A stretch of 64,000 nucleotides of DNA from Flavobacterium branchiicola (lineage in GTDB: Bacteria; Bacteroidota; Bacteroidia; Flavobacteriales; Flavobacteriaceae): NCBI RefSeq assembly GCF_018383905.1, contig NZ_JAGYWA010000002.1, forward strand, positions 555,369-619,368. Reading direction: 5' to 3'. The position numbers were made by a program, and so were the translations under genes. The notes beneath the pieces were generated by a model. That model was not told where the DNA came from and ran no database searches. It saw only the letters and a list, made by a program, of their open reading frames with translations. This document shows, piece by piece, positions 8,724 through 17,023 of this stretch; the first letter of the stretch is position 1, and every line of letters begins with the position of its first letter.

Positions 8724-8856
8724 TTAAGTATTGTTTTAAAGTTGTTTTTAATTTGAAAGAAAACCATTCTCTAAATAAAAGTATTGGCTTTAAATTCGTC
8801 AGGATTAACAAGATAGTTAGTAACAGTGATAAATAAATGTCGTGATTAAGCTGCAT
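8689..8856 (-). CDS. Small membrane protein of the phage region
   Basis: A 55-aa frame starting at the Met of MQLNHDIYLS; the same frame extends upstream to 8910 but that part lies inside the DUF3164 gene. One hydrophobic helix (about residues 7-28) is followed by a basic tail. Its start overlaps the DUF3164 stop by 11 bases, which suggests coupling. No family is recognised. It could be a superinfection or signalling protein but there is no direct evidence. Confidence 0.4.
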   Translation of the reverse strand: MQLNHDIYLSLLLTILLILTNLKPILLFREWFSFKLKTTLKQYLNERKNKTNYRS

Positions 8857-9556
8857 GGTTTTGTTCGTTTTGGTTAAAGAAATTGAAAGCATATCCTTGT
8901 AAAAAATCAACAGAAGACATCGATAACGGAATATTGGTTTTTATACCATTTTCATCAATTCTGTTGGCTTCAATAAACCAGCTGGAACGCACAGGTTTAA
9001 AAGAAGAAGCGATAATTTCTACACCATCTGTAAATTCCTCATTATTAAATTCTTTTGTTAGTTTTTGAAGTTCTAAAACTCGAGATCCTTTCAAATTTCC
9101 TTTAGCATCTTTTTTTAAGAGATTGAAAACAATTTTGACCAGCGAAGCCGTTTCTCTGCTTGTAGAAAGCGACGAAATGTAATTCTGAACTTTCTCAATT
9201 CCAATTGTTACCGTATCGTCCCAACCTTCGTTAATTCGGTAGCCAATGGTAATTTCTTCCTTATCATTAGAAAAAGTATGCGACATTTGTTTTTCTTTAA
9301 AACCATAAACCTGATTTTTTAAATCCAGAATAGTTTCAAATAACTGGAAAGTTTCGGTTTTTGCATTTCTCATCATTTCAGATGTTTCATGTAGTCTGGA
9401 AAGTGCTTTTGGGATAGTTTCTGCCACTAATTTTTTATAAGCATCTCTTTCTTCCAGTTTTTTGCTTTCAATTTGATTTAAAGCTTCTTTTAATTGTTGA
9501 GCAGAAAATTGAGATAAGTCCATAGTTTTGAAATTGTTTGCTGTTGAAGTGTTCAT
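8846..9556 (-). CDS. DUF3164 family phage protein
   Basis: A 236-aa soluble protein. The N-terminal third is helical and charged (QLKEALNQIESKKLEERDAY). The C-terminal half shows the DUF3164 pattern: a DGVEIIASSFKPVRSSWFI segment, then a DENGIKTNIPLSMS strand pair. DUF3164 proteins are found in the early regions of Mu-like and related temperate phages; their biochemical role is not established. Here it is the third gene of the leftward early operon facing the S24 repressor. The transposase genes that accompany it in Mu-like phages are absent from this window. Confidence 0.7.
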   Translation of the reverse strand: MNTSTANNFKTMDLSQFSAQQLKEALNQIESKKLEERDAYKKLVAETIPKALSRLHETSEMMRNAKTETFQLFETILDLKNQVYGFKEKQMSHTFSNDKEEITIGYRINEGWDDTVTIGIEKVQNYISSLSTSRETASLVKIVFNLLKKDAKGNLKGSRVLELQKLTKEFNNEEFTDGVEIIASSFKPVRSSWFIEANRIDENGIKTNIPLSMSSVDFLQGYAFNFFNQNEQNHAA

Positions 9557-9567
9557 GATATCTGGTT

Positions 9568-9846
9568 TTAGGCGTTTAATAAAATTTCTTCTTTAAAAGG
9601 ATCTCCATAATAGGGTTTAAAATTATTTTGAAGAGCAAGTCTCAAAACCTCTTTTAGTTTATTTTCAATATTTACAGAAACAGGGCGGGGAATAGCGGCT
9701 TCGTTTTCTAGAATATGAATCCATTGAAAACGCTCTTGATTAATACAGATTCTTTCTCCAGCAGTAAAAGTTTTCTTTTTTTCAGAACAATATTGAAGTG
9801 CCAGATATAATGTTGCAATACGTTCTTCGATTTGTGTGTTACTCAT
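9568..9846 (-). CDS. Hypothetical phage early protein
   Basis: A 92-aa soluble helical protein, not recognised. It has a CSEKKKTFTAGERICINQERFQW region and a C-terminal KEVLRLALQNNFKPYYGDPF stretch. It overlaps the upstream 45-aa gene by eight bases and lies 11 bases before the DUF3164 start, so the three form one operon. Early genes of this size often encode regulators or DNA-modification helpers, but nothing here decides the function. Confidence 0.5.
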   Translation of the reverse strand: MSNTQIEERIATLYLALQYCSEKKKTFTAGERICINQERFQWIHILENEAAIPRPVSVNIENKLKEVLRLALQNNFKPYYGDPFKEEILLNA

Positions 9847-9976
9847 GATTTTTCTCTAATTGATTTTTTAATTTTTTAATGTCAGATTCGATTAAGCTTC
9901 TTTCAGGGCTACTCGGGTTTTCAATCAGCCAATTTTCCAGTTCCCGAATTTTTTCTTTGATTTGATTTTTTGCCAT
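9839..9976 (-). CDS. Very small helical protein, first gene of the leftward operon
   Basis: A 45-aa frame with an ATG at 9974-9976. The product is a charged amphipathic helix pair (IKEKIRELENWLIENP then SPERSLIESDIKKLKNQL). Its stop overlaps the start of the next gene by eight bases, which argues that it is translated. It is the first frame after the operator region in front of the repressor. No family is recognised. Confidence 0.5.
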   Translation of the reverse strand: MAKNQIKEKIRELENWLIENPSSPERSLIESDIKKLKNQLEKNHE

Positions 9977-10043
9977 TTCAATTTGATTTAAAGTTTTTTA
10001 GTCTAGTTTTTTTTATTCTTATTAAGGATTATTTTTTGCATGC

Positions 10044-10274
10044 GTAGTATTTTACATTCTTTTTGGTTTTTATGGTAGTATTTTTATGTTTCATATTTTT
10101 GTTGTTTTATATATTGAAAATCAATTTATTAAAAGTTGTTTTTAGTTTAGTAGATTTATATTTCTAATATATTTTCTGCCTTAATCCCTTGTTTTTCAAT
10201 TTTATTTTTCTTTACTTTGCAAATATAATGTAAAATAATACATGAAAACAAATTTTTAACGTAAAATAATACAT
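10044..10274. promoter_or_regulatory. Divergent control region with repressor-type operator copies
   Basis: Two near-identical 16-base sites, ATGTAAAATAATACAT at 10228-10243 and the same from 10261 with ACG at its front (10259-10274), lie just before the repressor gene. Each is an inverted repeat (ATGTA/TACAT). A related site in the opposite orientation, GTAGTATTTTACAT, is at 10044-10057, and a weaker one at 10075-10088, on the side of the leftward operon. This is the layout of operators that let a CI-like repressor control both itself and the divergent early operon. Confidence 0.55.
10189..10219 (+). promoter_or_regulatory. Predicted repressor promoter
   Basis: TTG at 10189-10191 and TTACTTTG at 10212-10219 are 20 bases apart, close to the Bacteroidota -33/-7 consensus (TTTG, about 19 bases, TAnnTTTG). 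The first operator begins nine bases after the -7 box, over the expected transcription start, consistent with autorepression. Confidence 0.45.
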
Positions 10275-10280
10275 CTTTTT

Positions 10281-10964
10281 ATGGGGTCAACGGAAAGAGT
10301 GCGGGAATATCTTGATTATAAAGGGATTACTAAGTATAAGTTTTGTAATGATTTAGGATTTTCTAATAAATTTTTAGACAATAGCAGTAATATGGGAACA
10401 GATAAAGCGTGTAAAATATTACATCACTATCCAGACTTAAATTCAGAATGGCTATTAACAGGAAATGGTACAATGATTAAAGAAGAAAATACAAGCCTGG
10501 TGATTATGAATAATGATAGAAAAACAGTTGATTCTCTGCAAGCAAGTCAGGAAATACCTTTATATGATTTAGAAGCTGTTGCAGGTTTAAGGGAACTTTT
10601 TAGTAGTGGAGAACCACAAAGAATTCTGGATACTATAAAAATTCCGAATCTTCCAAAATGTGATGGAGCAATTTCTGTAACAGGAGATAGTATGTATCCG
10701 TTATTAAAATCGGGAGATATTATTTTGTATAAGGAAACAGAATTTGAAAATATCTTCTTTGGCGAAATGTATCTTCTAAGCGTAAAACTAAATGACTGGG
10801 AAGAATATATTACGGTGAAATATGTTCAAAAATCGGAACAAGGACAAGACTATGTGAAATTGGTAAGTCAGAATTCACATCATCAGCCAAAAGATATTCA
10901 CATTTCAAAAATATCTGCATTGGCTTTGATAAAAGCGAGTATTCGTATTAATACGATGATGTAA
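10281..10964 (+). CDS. LexA/CI-like S24 phage repressor
   Basis: A 227-aa two-domain repressor. Residues 1-65 are a helix-turn-helix of the small-phage type ending in SEWLLTGNG. Residues about 98-220 are a Peptidase S24 domain with the self-cleavage Ala101-Gly102 pair, catalytic Ser137 in TGDSMYP and Lys180 in ITVKYV. Proteins of this class hold prophages silent and cut themselves when RecA is activated by DNA damage. It is transcribed away from the leftward phage, lysis and toxin genes, with matching palindromic sites on both sides of the shared control region. All catalytic residues are intact, so the module may still be inducible. Confidence 0.85.
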   Translation: MGSTERVREYLDYKGITKYKFCNDLGFSNKFLDNSSNMGTDKACKILHHYPDLNSEWLLTGNGTMIKEENTSLVIMNNDRKTVDSLQASQEIPLYDLEAVAGLRELFSSGEPQRILDTIKIPNLPKCDGAISVTGDSMYPLLKSGDIILYKETEFENIFFGEMYLLSVKLNDWEEYITVKYVQKSEQGQDYVKLVSQNSHHQPKDIHISKISALALIKASIRINTMM

Positions 10965-11441
10965 TAGGTTGTTAAAAATTACAATTAAATCAAGTTTTTT
11001 GAAAGTGTAAATGTCAATATAACTTCAGCTCAAAAAAAAGTTGTTAAGAAGTCTGGTGCAATTGTTATGTTTCTTTACAGTATTGTAAAATAATGTATAA
11101 TAGTCCAGATGTTTTTTGATCGTATCAATTTATATATGTAATAAATTATTAGCCTGTTATATGTCAAATAAGCAAAAAAATATTTAGCATAATTTTATGA
11201 TTGGAGCAGGAGAAAGTGCTGTTGTAGTCTACAGGTTTCGCAAAGAAAATTTATATTTGCTTACCGATTTATTCTCAATTTGTGTCATTTCGACGTAAGG
11301 AGAAATCGCACTAGTTTGTCGACAAAGATTGGCGATTTACTTTGCATCGTTTCGAGTGCGATTTCTCCTTATGTTGAAAGGGTAAATAGTACGATAATAA
11401 AGAAATAAAAACACTCCAATTATCTAAAAAAAAACTTAACT
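10965..11441. other. Intergenic interval, phage module edge
   Basis: AT-rich DNA with no complete gene. A start-less reading frame near 10990-11090 ends at a TAA and may be a coding remnant. A copy of the 100-base palindromic repeat lies at 11284-11380. This interval probably holds the boundary between phage-derived and ordinary chromosomal DNA; no clear attachment site was found. Confidence 0.3.
11284..11380. repeat. Palindromic intergenic repeat, GTCAT-TTCGA family, single copy
   Basis: The outer arms (GTCATTTCGAC then AGGAGAAATCGCAC) pair with GTGCGATTTCTCCT and a final GTTGAAA, with about 40 bases between. The same unit is found in two clusters near 21 kb and 27 kb, always outside genes. 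Confidence 0.7.
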
Positions 11442-11933
11442 ATGAAAAAAACTGTACTCATTTTAGCATTCTTGCTTTTAACAATCACAAAATCAAATGC
11501 TCAGGTTGTTGGACTTGATGTTGGAGATATAGCTCCCGAAATTGATCTTCCCGATACAAAAGGAAACAATGTTGCCTTGACTTCATTTAGAGGTTCTTTG
11601 GTTTTAATCGACTTTTGGGCATCATGGTGCGGACCATGTATAAAAGAACAACCTTTATTGAAGAAATTGAATACAACTTATCCGGATAAATTGTCGATTT
11701 ACAGTGTTTCTATGGATACTAAAAAACCTTTGTGGACTGGCGCTATAGCAAAAGGAAAACTAACATGGACACAAGTAAGTGATTTGCAGTACTGGAAATC
11801 TCCGGCAGCTTTAGATTATATGCTTCAATCAGTTCCGTTGAATTTTTTAATTGATAAAAATGGAATCATCTTAGCAAAAAACATTCACGGAAAAGCTTTG
11901 GAAGATATGGTTAACGGTTTGTTGACTAAATAA
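11442..11933 (+). CDS. TlpA/thioredoxin-like secreted oxidoreductase
   Basis: A 163-aa protein with a signal peptide cut after about residue 20 (KSNAQ). The mature part is a thioredoxin fold of the TlpA/AhpC-TSA type with the redox motif W-C63-GP-C66 and the cis-Pro region SVPLNFLI near residue 132. It would act in the periplasm, reducing or exchanging disulfides. Compared with the larger multi-domain TlpA proteins of Bacteroidota it has no extra N-terminal domain. It is a single gene, followed by a strong bidirectional terminator. The substrate cannot be inferred from the context. Confidence 0.85.
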   Translation: MKKTVLILAFLLLTITKSNAQVVGLDVGDIAPEIDLPDTKGNNVALTSFRGSLVLIDFWASWCGPCIKEQPLLKKLNTTYPDKLSIYSVSMDTKKPLWTGAIAKGKLTWTQVSDLQYWKSPAALDYMLQSVPLNFLIDKNGIILAKNIHGKALEDMVNGLLTK

Positions 11934-11941
11934 TTTGTTTC

Positions 11942-12025
11942 AGTTTAGTTTCATGTTTCAAGTTCCAAGTTGTTGAACTACGGTTAAACCTGAAACTTGA
12001 AACCTGAAACCTGAAACCTGAAACC
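11942..12025. repeat. Short degenerate TGAAAC tandem repeat in inverted arms
   Basis: A GTTTCAAG-type arm (about 11951-11973) is followed by a run of CTGAAAC/TTGAAAC units (about 11988-12025) that are its complement. Similar units lie near 15.76-15.80 kb and 17.72-17.75 kb. Confidence 0.6.
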
Positions 12026-12030
12026 AAAAC

Positions 12031-12060
12031 AAAAGCCCAATTCGTTAGAATTGGGCTTTT
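12031..12060. terminator. Bidirectional intrinsic terminator
   Basis: A 13-base perfect stem (AAAAGCCCAATTC and its complement) with a four-base loop, A-run and T-run on both sides. It lies between the convergent thioredoxin and 127-aa genes and can serve both. Confidence 0.9.
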
Positions 12061-12066
12061 GTTTTG

Positions 12067-12450
12067 TTACTCGTCTTCTGTTGCGTGACCTTTTACGCCT
12101 CCAAAGCTTGTTTTCATCATTTCCCTAATCTGAAACTGTGTTTTATTTCGCGTAACATTTTTCCACTCGTCAAAATCATAAATATGAATTTGATCTGCGT
12201 ACGGATTAGTTACAAAAAAAAGTCTTGATATGGAGAATTTATAATATTTTAATTCGTGGGAAATGTGACGATCGGGTACGACAATAAGAATCGTATCCCA
12301 ATCCAGAAAATCTTTGGGAACATCTTCTCTTTCGGTTAATCCAAGAGAATCAAAAAAGGCAACTATCTTTTGATCATTAATCTTATCGATCTTTTCATCG
12401 ATGCGTTTAATGGTACTAAGAAGCTTTTTTTCATCTTTTATAACACTCAT
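12067..12450 (-). CDS. Hypothetical 127-aa cytoplasmic protein
   Basis: Not recognised. No signal peptide or membrane segment. An N-terminal charged helix (LLSTIKRIDEKIDKI) is followed by an alternating alpha/beta region with the core WDTILIVVP and a hydrophobic KYYKFSISRLFFVTN stretch, and a basic then acidic tail ending TEDE. It is monocistronic, convergent with the thioredoxin gene and divergent from the GH2 gene. Codon use is like its neighbours. Confidence 0.6.
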   Translation of the reverse strand: MSVIKDEKKLLSTIKRIDEKIDKINDQKIVAFFDSLGLTEREDVPKDFLDWDTILIVVPDRHISHELKYYKFSISRLFFVTNPYADQIHIYDFDEWKNVTRNKTQFQIREMMKTSFGGVKGHATEDE

Positions 12451-12669
12451 ATACTCTCTGTCTTTTAAATTTTAGTATAAAATTACATCAAAAGAAAATC
12501 ATTTTTGAAAGTAGCGCCAATAGAATGATTCTAAATTTTTAATAGCCTTTTTTAGTTAACTGTACAACGGTTATACTTTATGTTTTTGATAAAATACTAT
12601 TAACAGGAATCACTTTTAAAACTTAATTTTAGCCTCTTACGCTATTTAACTTTACCAAACCATTTTTTC

Positions 12670-15492
12670 ATGAGAATTACTATTTTCAAAAGAGCTTTTG
12701 CCGTTTTTATTTTTTTGTCTTCAGGTTTTGTTTTTGCCCAAAGTAAATCAGATCGGGAATTAATTTTGATAGACAAAGACTGGCGTTTTTCATTCGGACA
12801 TTTATATGATACTGATAAAGATTTCGGACACGCCACGGGTTATTTCTCTTATTTAACGAAAACAGGATTTGGAGATGGTCCCGCTGCAAAAGACTTTGAT
12901 GATCGTGCATGGCGAAAACTCGATTTACCTCACGATTGGGCAGTAGAGCAGCCTTTTAGCGAAAGCGGCAGTTTCAGTCACGGATTTAAAACCGCCGGAA
13001 AAGGTTTTCCGGAGAAAAGCATTGGCTGGTATAGAAAGAAAATTAATATTCCCGAAACAGATAAAAGCAAAATCATTTCGCTAAAGTTCGATGGTGTTTT
13101 CAGGAATTCAAAAGTATTCTTTAACGGATATTATCTCGGAACAGAAGAAAGCGGTTATAACGGATTTGAATACGATGTTACCGCTTATGTAAATTATAAT
13201 GGAGAGAATGCAATCGTAGTTCGTGCCGATGCTTCAATGGAAGAAGGCTGGTTTTATGAAGGTGCGGGAATTTACAGACATGTGTATTTACAGAAAACAA
13301 ATCCGGTGCATGTTGCGACAAACGGAACTTATGTAACTTCTGAAATTAAAGATAATAATACCGAAATAAAAGCAGAAGTAACCATTGAAAACAAAGGAAA
13401 TTACAAAGGTTCAGTCGAAATTATCCAGACCATTTTTGATGCTTCGAATAAAAAAATTGCGACATCTTCTGAAAATGTTGCAGTTCCTGAATTTTATAAA
13501 ACAGCCAATTTCACCTCAAATCTAAAGGTCAAAAATCCGGTTTTATGGGATATTGATGCGCCGAATTTATATCGTTTGGAAACTCAGTTAAAGCAAAACG
13601 GAAAAATAATTGACAGTTATGAAACGTCTTTCGGAATCAGAACGATTAAGTTTGATGCCGAAAAAGGATTTTTCCTCAACGGAAAACCTTTAAAATTAAA
13701 AGGAACCAACAATCATCAGGATCATGCAGGAATTGGAACCGCGTTGCCCGATGAACTTCAGTATTATAGAATTCAGAAACTGAAAGAAATGGGTTCGAAT
13801 GCCTATCGTTGTTCGCATCATCCGCCAACGCCGGAATTACTTTATGCGTGCGATAAACTCGGAATGCTTGTAATTGATGAAACCCGTTTAATGGGAATTA
13901 ATGACTATCATTTGAATGATTTGGAAAGAATGATGAAACGCGACCGAAATCATCCAAGTATTTTCTGTTGGTCTGTTGGAAATGAAGAATGGAATATTGA
14001 AGGAAATATCGTGGGAGAGCGCATTACAACTACGATGCAGGATTTTGCAAAAAGTATCGATCCGACAAGACCAGTTACAGTAGGAATTAGTAGCGGATTT
14101 AAAAGCGGAATTTCATCTGTTGTTGAAATCATGGGATACAATTATCTTGGAAACGGAGATATTGATGCACATCGAAATGAATTCAAACAACAACCCGGAA
14201 TGGGAACGGAGGAAGGCTCCACCTTTACAACCCGCGGTATTTATTTTACTGATGATGCCAAACATTATAAAAGTGCCTACGATCAAAAACCGAGGCCCAC
14301 TTTTTACAGTATAGAAGAAGGCTGGAAGTTTTATACCGAAAGACCTTATTTGGCGGGAATGTTTATCTGGACAGGATTTGATTACCGCGGAGAACCAACG
14401 CCTTATGGCTGGCCATCTGTAACGTCTTATTTCGGAATGATGGATGTTTGCGGTTTCCCGAAAGACAATGTATTTTATCTTAAATCATGGTGGGGAAATC
14501 AACCCGTTTTGCACATTATGCCACACTGGAACTGGAGTGGAATGGAAGGCAAAGAAATCGATGTCTGGGTGCAATCTAATTGTGATGAAGTAGAACTTTT
14601 CCTGAACAAGAAAAGTTTAGGCAAAAAGAAAATGGAACTTAACAGCCATTTAGAATGGAAAGTAAAATACACGCCAGGAAATTTGGAAGCAATTGGCTAT
14701 AAAAACGGTAAAAAAGTATTGACCGAAACTCAGAAAACAACCGGAAAAGCAGAAAACATAAAATTAACCGTAGACAAAGAAAATGTAGCTAAAGGAAATG
14801 TTTCGGTTATTACAGTCGAAGTCACGGACAACAACGGCTTGCACGTACCAACAGCAAATGATGAAATTGCATTTTCAATAAAAGGCGGTAAAATTTTAGG
14901 CGTAGGAAACGGAGATCCTACTTCATTAGAAAACGATCAGTTTATTGATGCCCTTTCGTTAGTTAATATAACCGATTTAAAGGAGCAAAAAGGAACAATA
15001 GCAACTTTGCCTCAGCAATTATCAAATTATGCCGAAAACGACTGGAAAACAGCTTTTAAAGACCGTGATTACAAAAATCAGGCACCATCATATATTTATA
15101 AAGGAGAATTTGAGCTAAAAGACAGTCCTAATGCAAACATTATAAGTTTCTTTTACAAGAAAATAGGAGTAGAAACAGCGGTTTTTATTAACGGAAATAA
15201 AGTAGAACCAAGCGTAGAAGATGCTCAAAAGTATATTTTGAATTCAGTTATTTTAAAACAAGGCAAAAACACCATACATATTGCTGCAACACCATTGCAA
15301 AAAGTAAAAGACTGGGATGTAATGAACACAGATCCAGGCATTATACAAATCATAACGTCAGCAAAACCATGGAAGAGACAGCTTTTTAATGGTTATGCCC
15401 AAATCATCATTCAAAAGGATGAAAATGCTAAAGAAGTGGTTTTATCCGCTTCCGCGAAAGGAGTAAAAACAGGAACAATCGTTGTAAAATAG
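12670..15492 (+). CDS. Glycoside hydrolase family 2 (beta-galactosidase-like), secreted
   Basis: A 940-aa protein with signal peptide (cleavage near FAQ, residue 24). Order of domains: GH2 sugar-binding sandwich (about 35-215), immunoglobulin-like linker (about 215-320), TIM barrel (about 320-620), then a DUF4982-like and further C-terminal beta domains. The acid/base is Glu439 in VGNEEW; the likely nucleophile is Glu514 in GTEEGST, matching the GSE-type motif of DUF4982-containing GH2 enzymes. Also visible is the WTGFDYRGEPTPYGW segment that closes the active site. It would release beta-linked galactose or a related sugar from plant or algal polysaccharide in the periplasm. No SusC/SusD pair is adjacent, so the substrate is uncertain. 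Confidence 0.85.
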   Translation: MRITIFKRAFAVFIFLSSGFVFAQSKSDRELILIDKDWRFSFGHLYDTDKDFGHATGYFSYLTKTGFGDGPAAKDFDDRAWRKLDLPHDWAVEQPFSESGSFSHGFKTAGKGFPEKSIGWYRKKINIPETDKSKIISLKFDGVFRNSKVFFNGYYLGTEESGYNGFEYDVTAYVNYNGENAIVVRADASMEEGWFYEGAGIYRHVYLQKTNPVHVATNGTYVTSEIKDNNTEIKAEVTIENKGNYKGSVEIIQTIFDASNKKIATSSENVAVPEFYKTANFTSNLKVKNPVLWDIDAPNLYRLETQLKQNGKIIDSYETSFGIRTIKFDAEKGFFLNGKPLKLKGTNNHQDHAGIGTALPDELQYYRIQKLKEMGSNAYRCSHHPPTPELLYACDKLGMLVIDETRLMGINDYHLNDLERMMKRDRNHPSIFCWSVGNEEWNIEGNIVGERITTTMQDFAKSIDPTRPVTVGISSGFKSGISSVVEIMGYNYLGNGDIDAHRNEFKQQPGMGTEEGSTFTTRGIYFTDDAKHYKSAYDQKPRPTFYSIEEGWKFYTERPYLAGMFIWTGFDYRGEPTPYGWPSVTSYFGMMDVCGFPKDNVFYLKSWWGNQPVLHIMPHWNWSGMEGKEIDVWVQSNCDEVELFLNKKSLGKKKMELNSHLEWKVKYTPGNLEAIGYKNGKKVLTETQKTTGKAENIKLTVDKENVAKGNVSVITVEVTDNNGLHVPTANDEIAFSIKGGKILGVGNGDPTSLENDQFIDALSLVNITDLKEQKGTIATLPQQLSNYAENDWKTAFKDRDYKNQAPSYIYKGEFELKDSPNANIISFFYKKIGVETAVFINGNKVEPSVEDAQKYILNSVILKQGKNTIHIAATPLQKVKDWDVMNTDPGIIQIITSAKPWKRQLFNGYAQIIIQKDENAKEVVLSASAKGVKTGTIVVK

Positions 15493-15844
15493 ATTTTATA
15501 CGTAACGCTAGCGCAATCAACGTGAAGAAATTTTTACGCTAATTTAGCAATACAGATTTGTCCTCCTGAGCGGAGTCGAAGGATATACGTATGCTGTGAC
15601 ATTGCATGTGGAGCAACTTGTGTGTCCTTCGACTCCGCTCAGGAAGACATAAATGCGCGATAAAACTTTGCGACTTCGCGACTTTGCGAGCGTATTTCAA
15701 AAAAAACTTGGCTCCTGATAGCTATCGGGATTACGTAGACCTTAGCGCCCTTTGTGGTTAAACATGAAACTTAAAACATGAAACATGAAACCTGAAACAA
15801 AAAATTAACAAAAGAATAATGTTTGATTTTCATAACTTTGCAAA
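15493..15844. other. Intergenic interval with long inverted repeat
   Basis: A perfect 20-base inverted repeat, TCCTGAGCGGAGTCGAAGGA at 15564-15583 and its complement at 15625-15644, sits 41 bases apart and could fold into a long hairpin in RNA. Later there are CTTTGCG/CTTCGCG short repeats (about 15665-15695) and TGAAAC units (15762-15801). No gene is seen. Confidence 0.65.
15833..15840 (+). promoter_or_regulatory. Predicted -7 promoter box directly before a start codon
   Basis: TAACTTTG ends four bases before the ATG at 15845. The expected transcription start falls at or just after the ATG, so the regulator mRNA may be leaderless, or the true start is further downstream. The -33 region is not obvious. 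Confidence 0.4.
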
Positions 15845-16717
15845 ATGGAAAATCAGACAGAAAACAACAATTGCGATTTTAATACTTTAGATTTACAATT
15901 AAAAGGCTTTAAAGTATACGAAGTAAATGGAGATGTAAGTAAAATTCCGACCTACAACCGCAGGGATTTTTACAAAATATGCATCAATACCAGTAAAAGT
16001 CTTATACATTACGCCGATCGCGGAATAGAAACAGACGGAACCTTTCTGTTTTTCGGAAATCCGATTATTCCATATTCATGGGAATTTATTTCTCCGGAGC
16101 ATCATGGTTATGCCTGTGTTTTTACCGAAGAATTCCTAAGATCAAAAGAGCGTTCAGAAACACTTCACGAATCGCCTTTGTTTAAAATTGGCGGAACACC
16201 TATTTTTTCTTTAAAGCCTGAACAAAAGGTTTTTATCGATTCTTTATTTCAGAAAATGATCGAAGAGCAAGCAACAGATTATGCCTTCAAAGACGATTTA
16301 ATGCGTAATTATATCAATTTGATTTTGCATGAATCCATGAAAATGCAACCTTCGGAAAATTTCTTTAAACCCAAAAATGCTTCTTCCAGAATTACCTCAT
16401 TGTTTTTAGAATTATTAGAAAGGCAATTCCCGATTGAAACAAAAGACCAGCCACTTTTATTAAAAACGCCTCAGGATTACGCGCAAAGCCTTGCTGTGCA
16501 TGTAAATCATTTAAATCGCTCTGTAAAAGAAGTGACAGGAAAACCCACAACTTCGCACATTACAGATCGCGTTATCAATGAAGCAAAAGCACTTTTGCAG
16601 CATACAGACTGGAGTATTTCAGATATTGGTTATTCTTTAGGATTTGAATATCCGAGTTACTTCAATAATTATTTTAAAAGACTTACAGGAACGGTTCCAA
16701 AATCGTTAAGAACGTAA
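15845..16717 (+). CDS. AraC family transcriptional regulator
   Basis: A 290-aa regulator. Residues about 1-170 form the ligand-sensing part with a cupin-like pattern (FFGNPIIPYSWEF). Residues about 190-290 contain two helix-turn-helix units of the AraC type; the second shows the family signature ISDIGYSLGFEYPSYFNNYFKR. Proteins of this subgroup usually activate nearby oxidoreductase genes; here a cupin, a zinc alcohol dehydrogenase and an aldo/keto reductase gene lie downstream on the same strand. That functional link is inferred from order only, as the intervals between them are long. The ligand is unknown. Confidence 0.85.
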   Translation: MENQTENNNCDFNTLDLQLKGFKVYEVNGDVSKIPTYNRRDFYKICINTSKSLIHYADRGIETDGTFLFFGNPIIPYSWEFISPEHHGYACVFTEEFLRSKERSETLHESPLFKIGGTPIFSLKPEQKVFIDSLFQKMIEEQATDYAFKDDLMRNYINLILHESMKMQPSENFFKPKNASSRITSLFLELLERQFPIETKDQPLLLKTPQDYAQSLAVHVNHLNRSVKEVTGKPTTSHITDRVINEAKALLQHTDWSISDIGYSLGFEYPSYFNNYFKRLTGTVPKSLRT

Positions 16718-17023
16718 ATTGTTTCATTTTCATAATTTTTTGTTTGAATATTGTAATTTTCGGATTGCGGTATTGCACTACATTTGTCCCAGATTAATGC
16801 ATAAATCATTTATCGGTATTTAAAGACTAAAAAATACTTCATAAAAGCGATGTCCCCGCTTTACGGTTTAGTTTTAAAGGCCTGATATAAAATAATAGTT
16901 ACATTTTAAAGAATAATTGACGCTAAGTCTCTTTTTTAAGAGGCCGGATATTCTGATTTTTCTATCGAAAGATAGTTTGCAATAACTTTTAAAATACATT
17001 ATTAACCTAAAACAACGTAAATT
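16718..17023. other. Intergenic interval before the cupin gene
   Basis: No gene. A CTTTTTTAAGAG short palindrome occurs near 16930-16942. Nothing else is seen that can be named. Confidence 0.3.

Noticed and set aside
1..11000. A complete prophage at the left end
   Set aside because: Within the window there is no portal, terminase, capsid, tail, integrase or transposase gene. Virion genes could still lie left of position 1.
10990..11095. Reading frame ending near 11091 that looks protein-like (NITSAQKKVVKK)
   Set aside because: An in-frame stop lies just upstream and there is no start codon; it may be a decayed fragment but is too short to assign.
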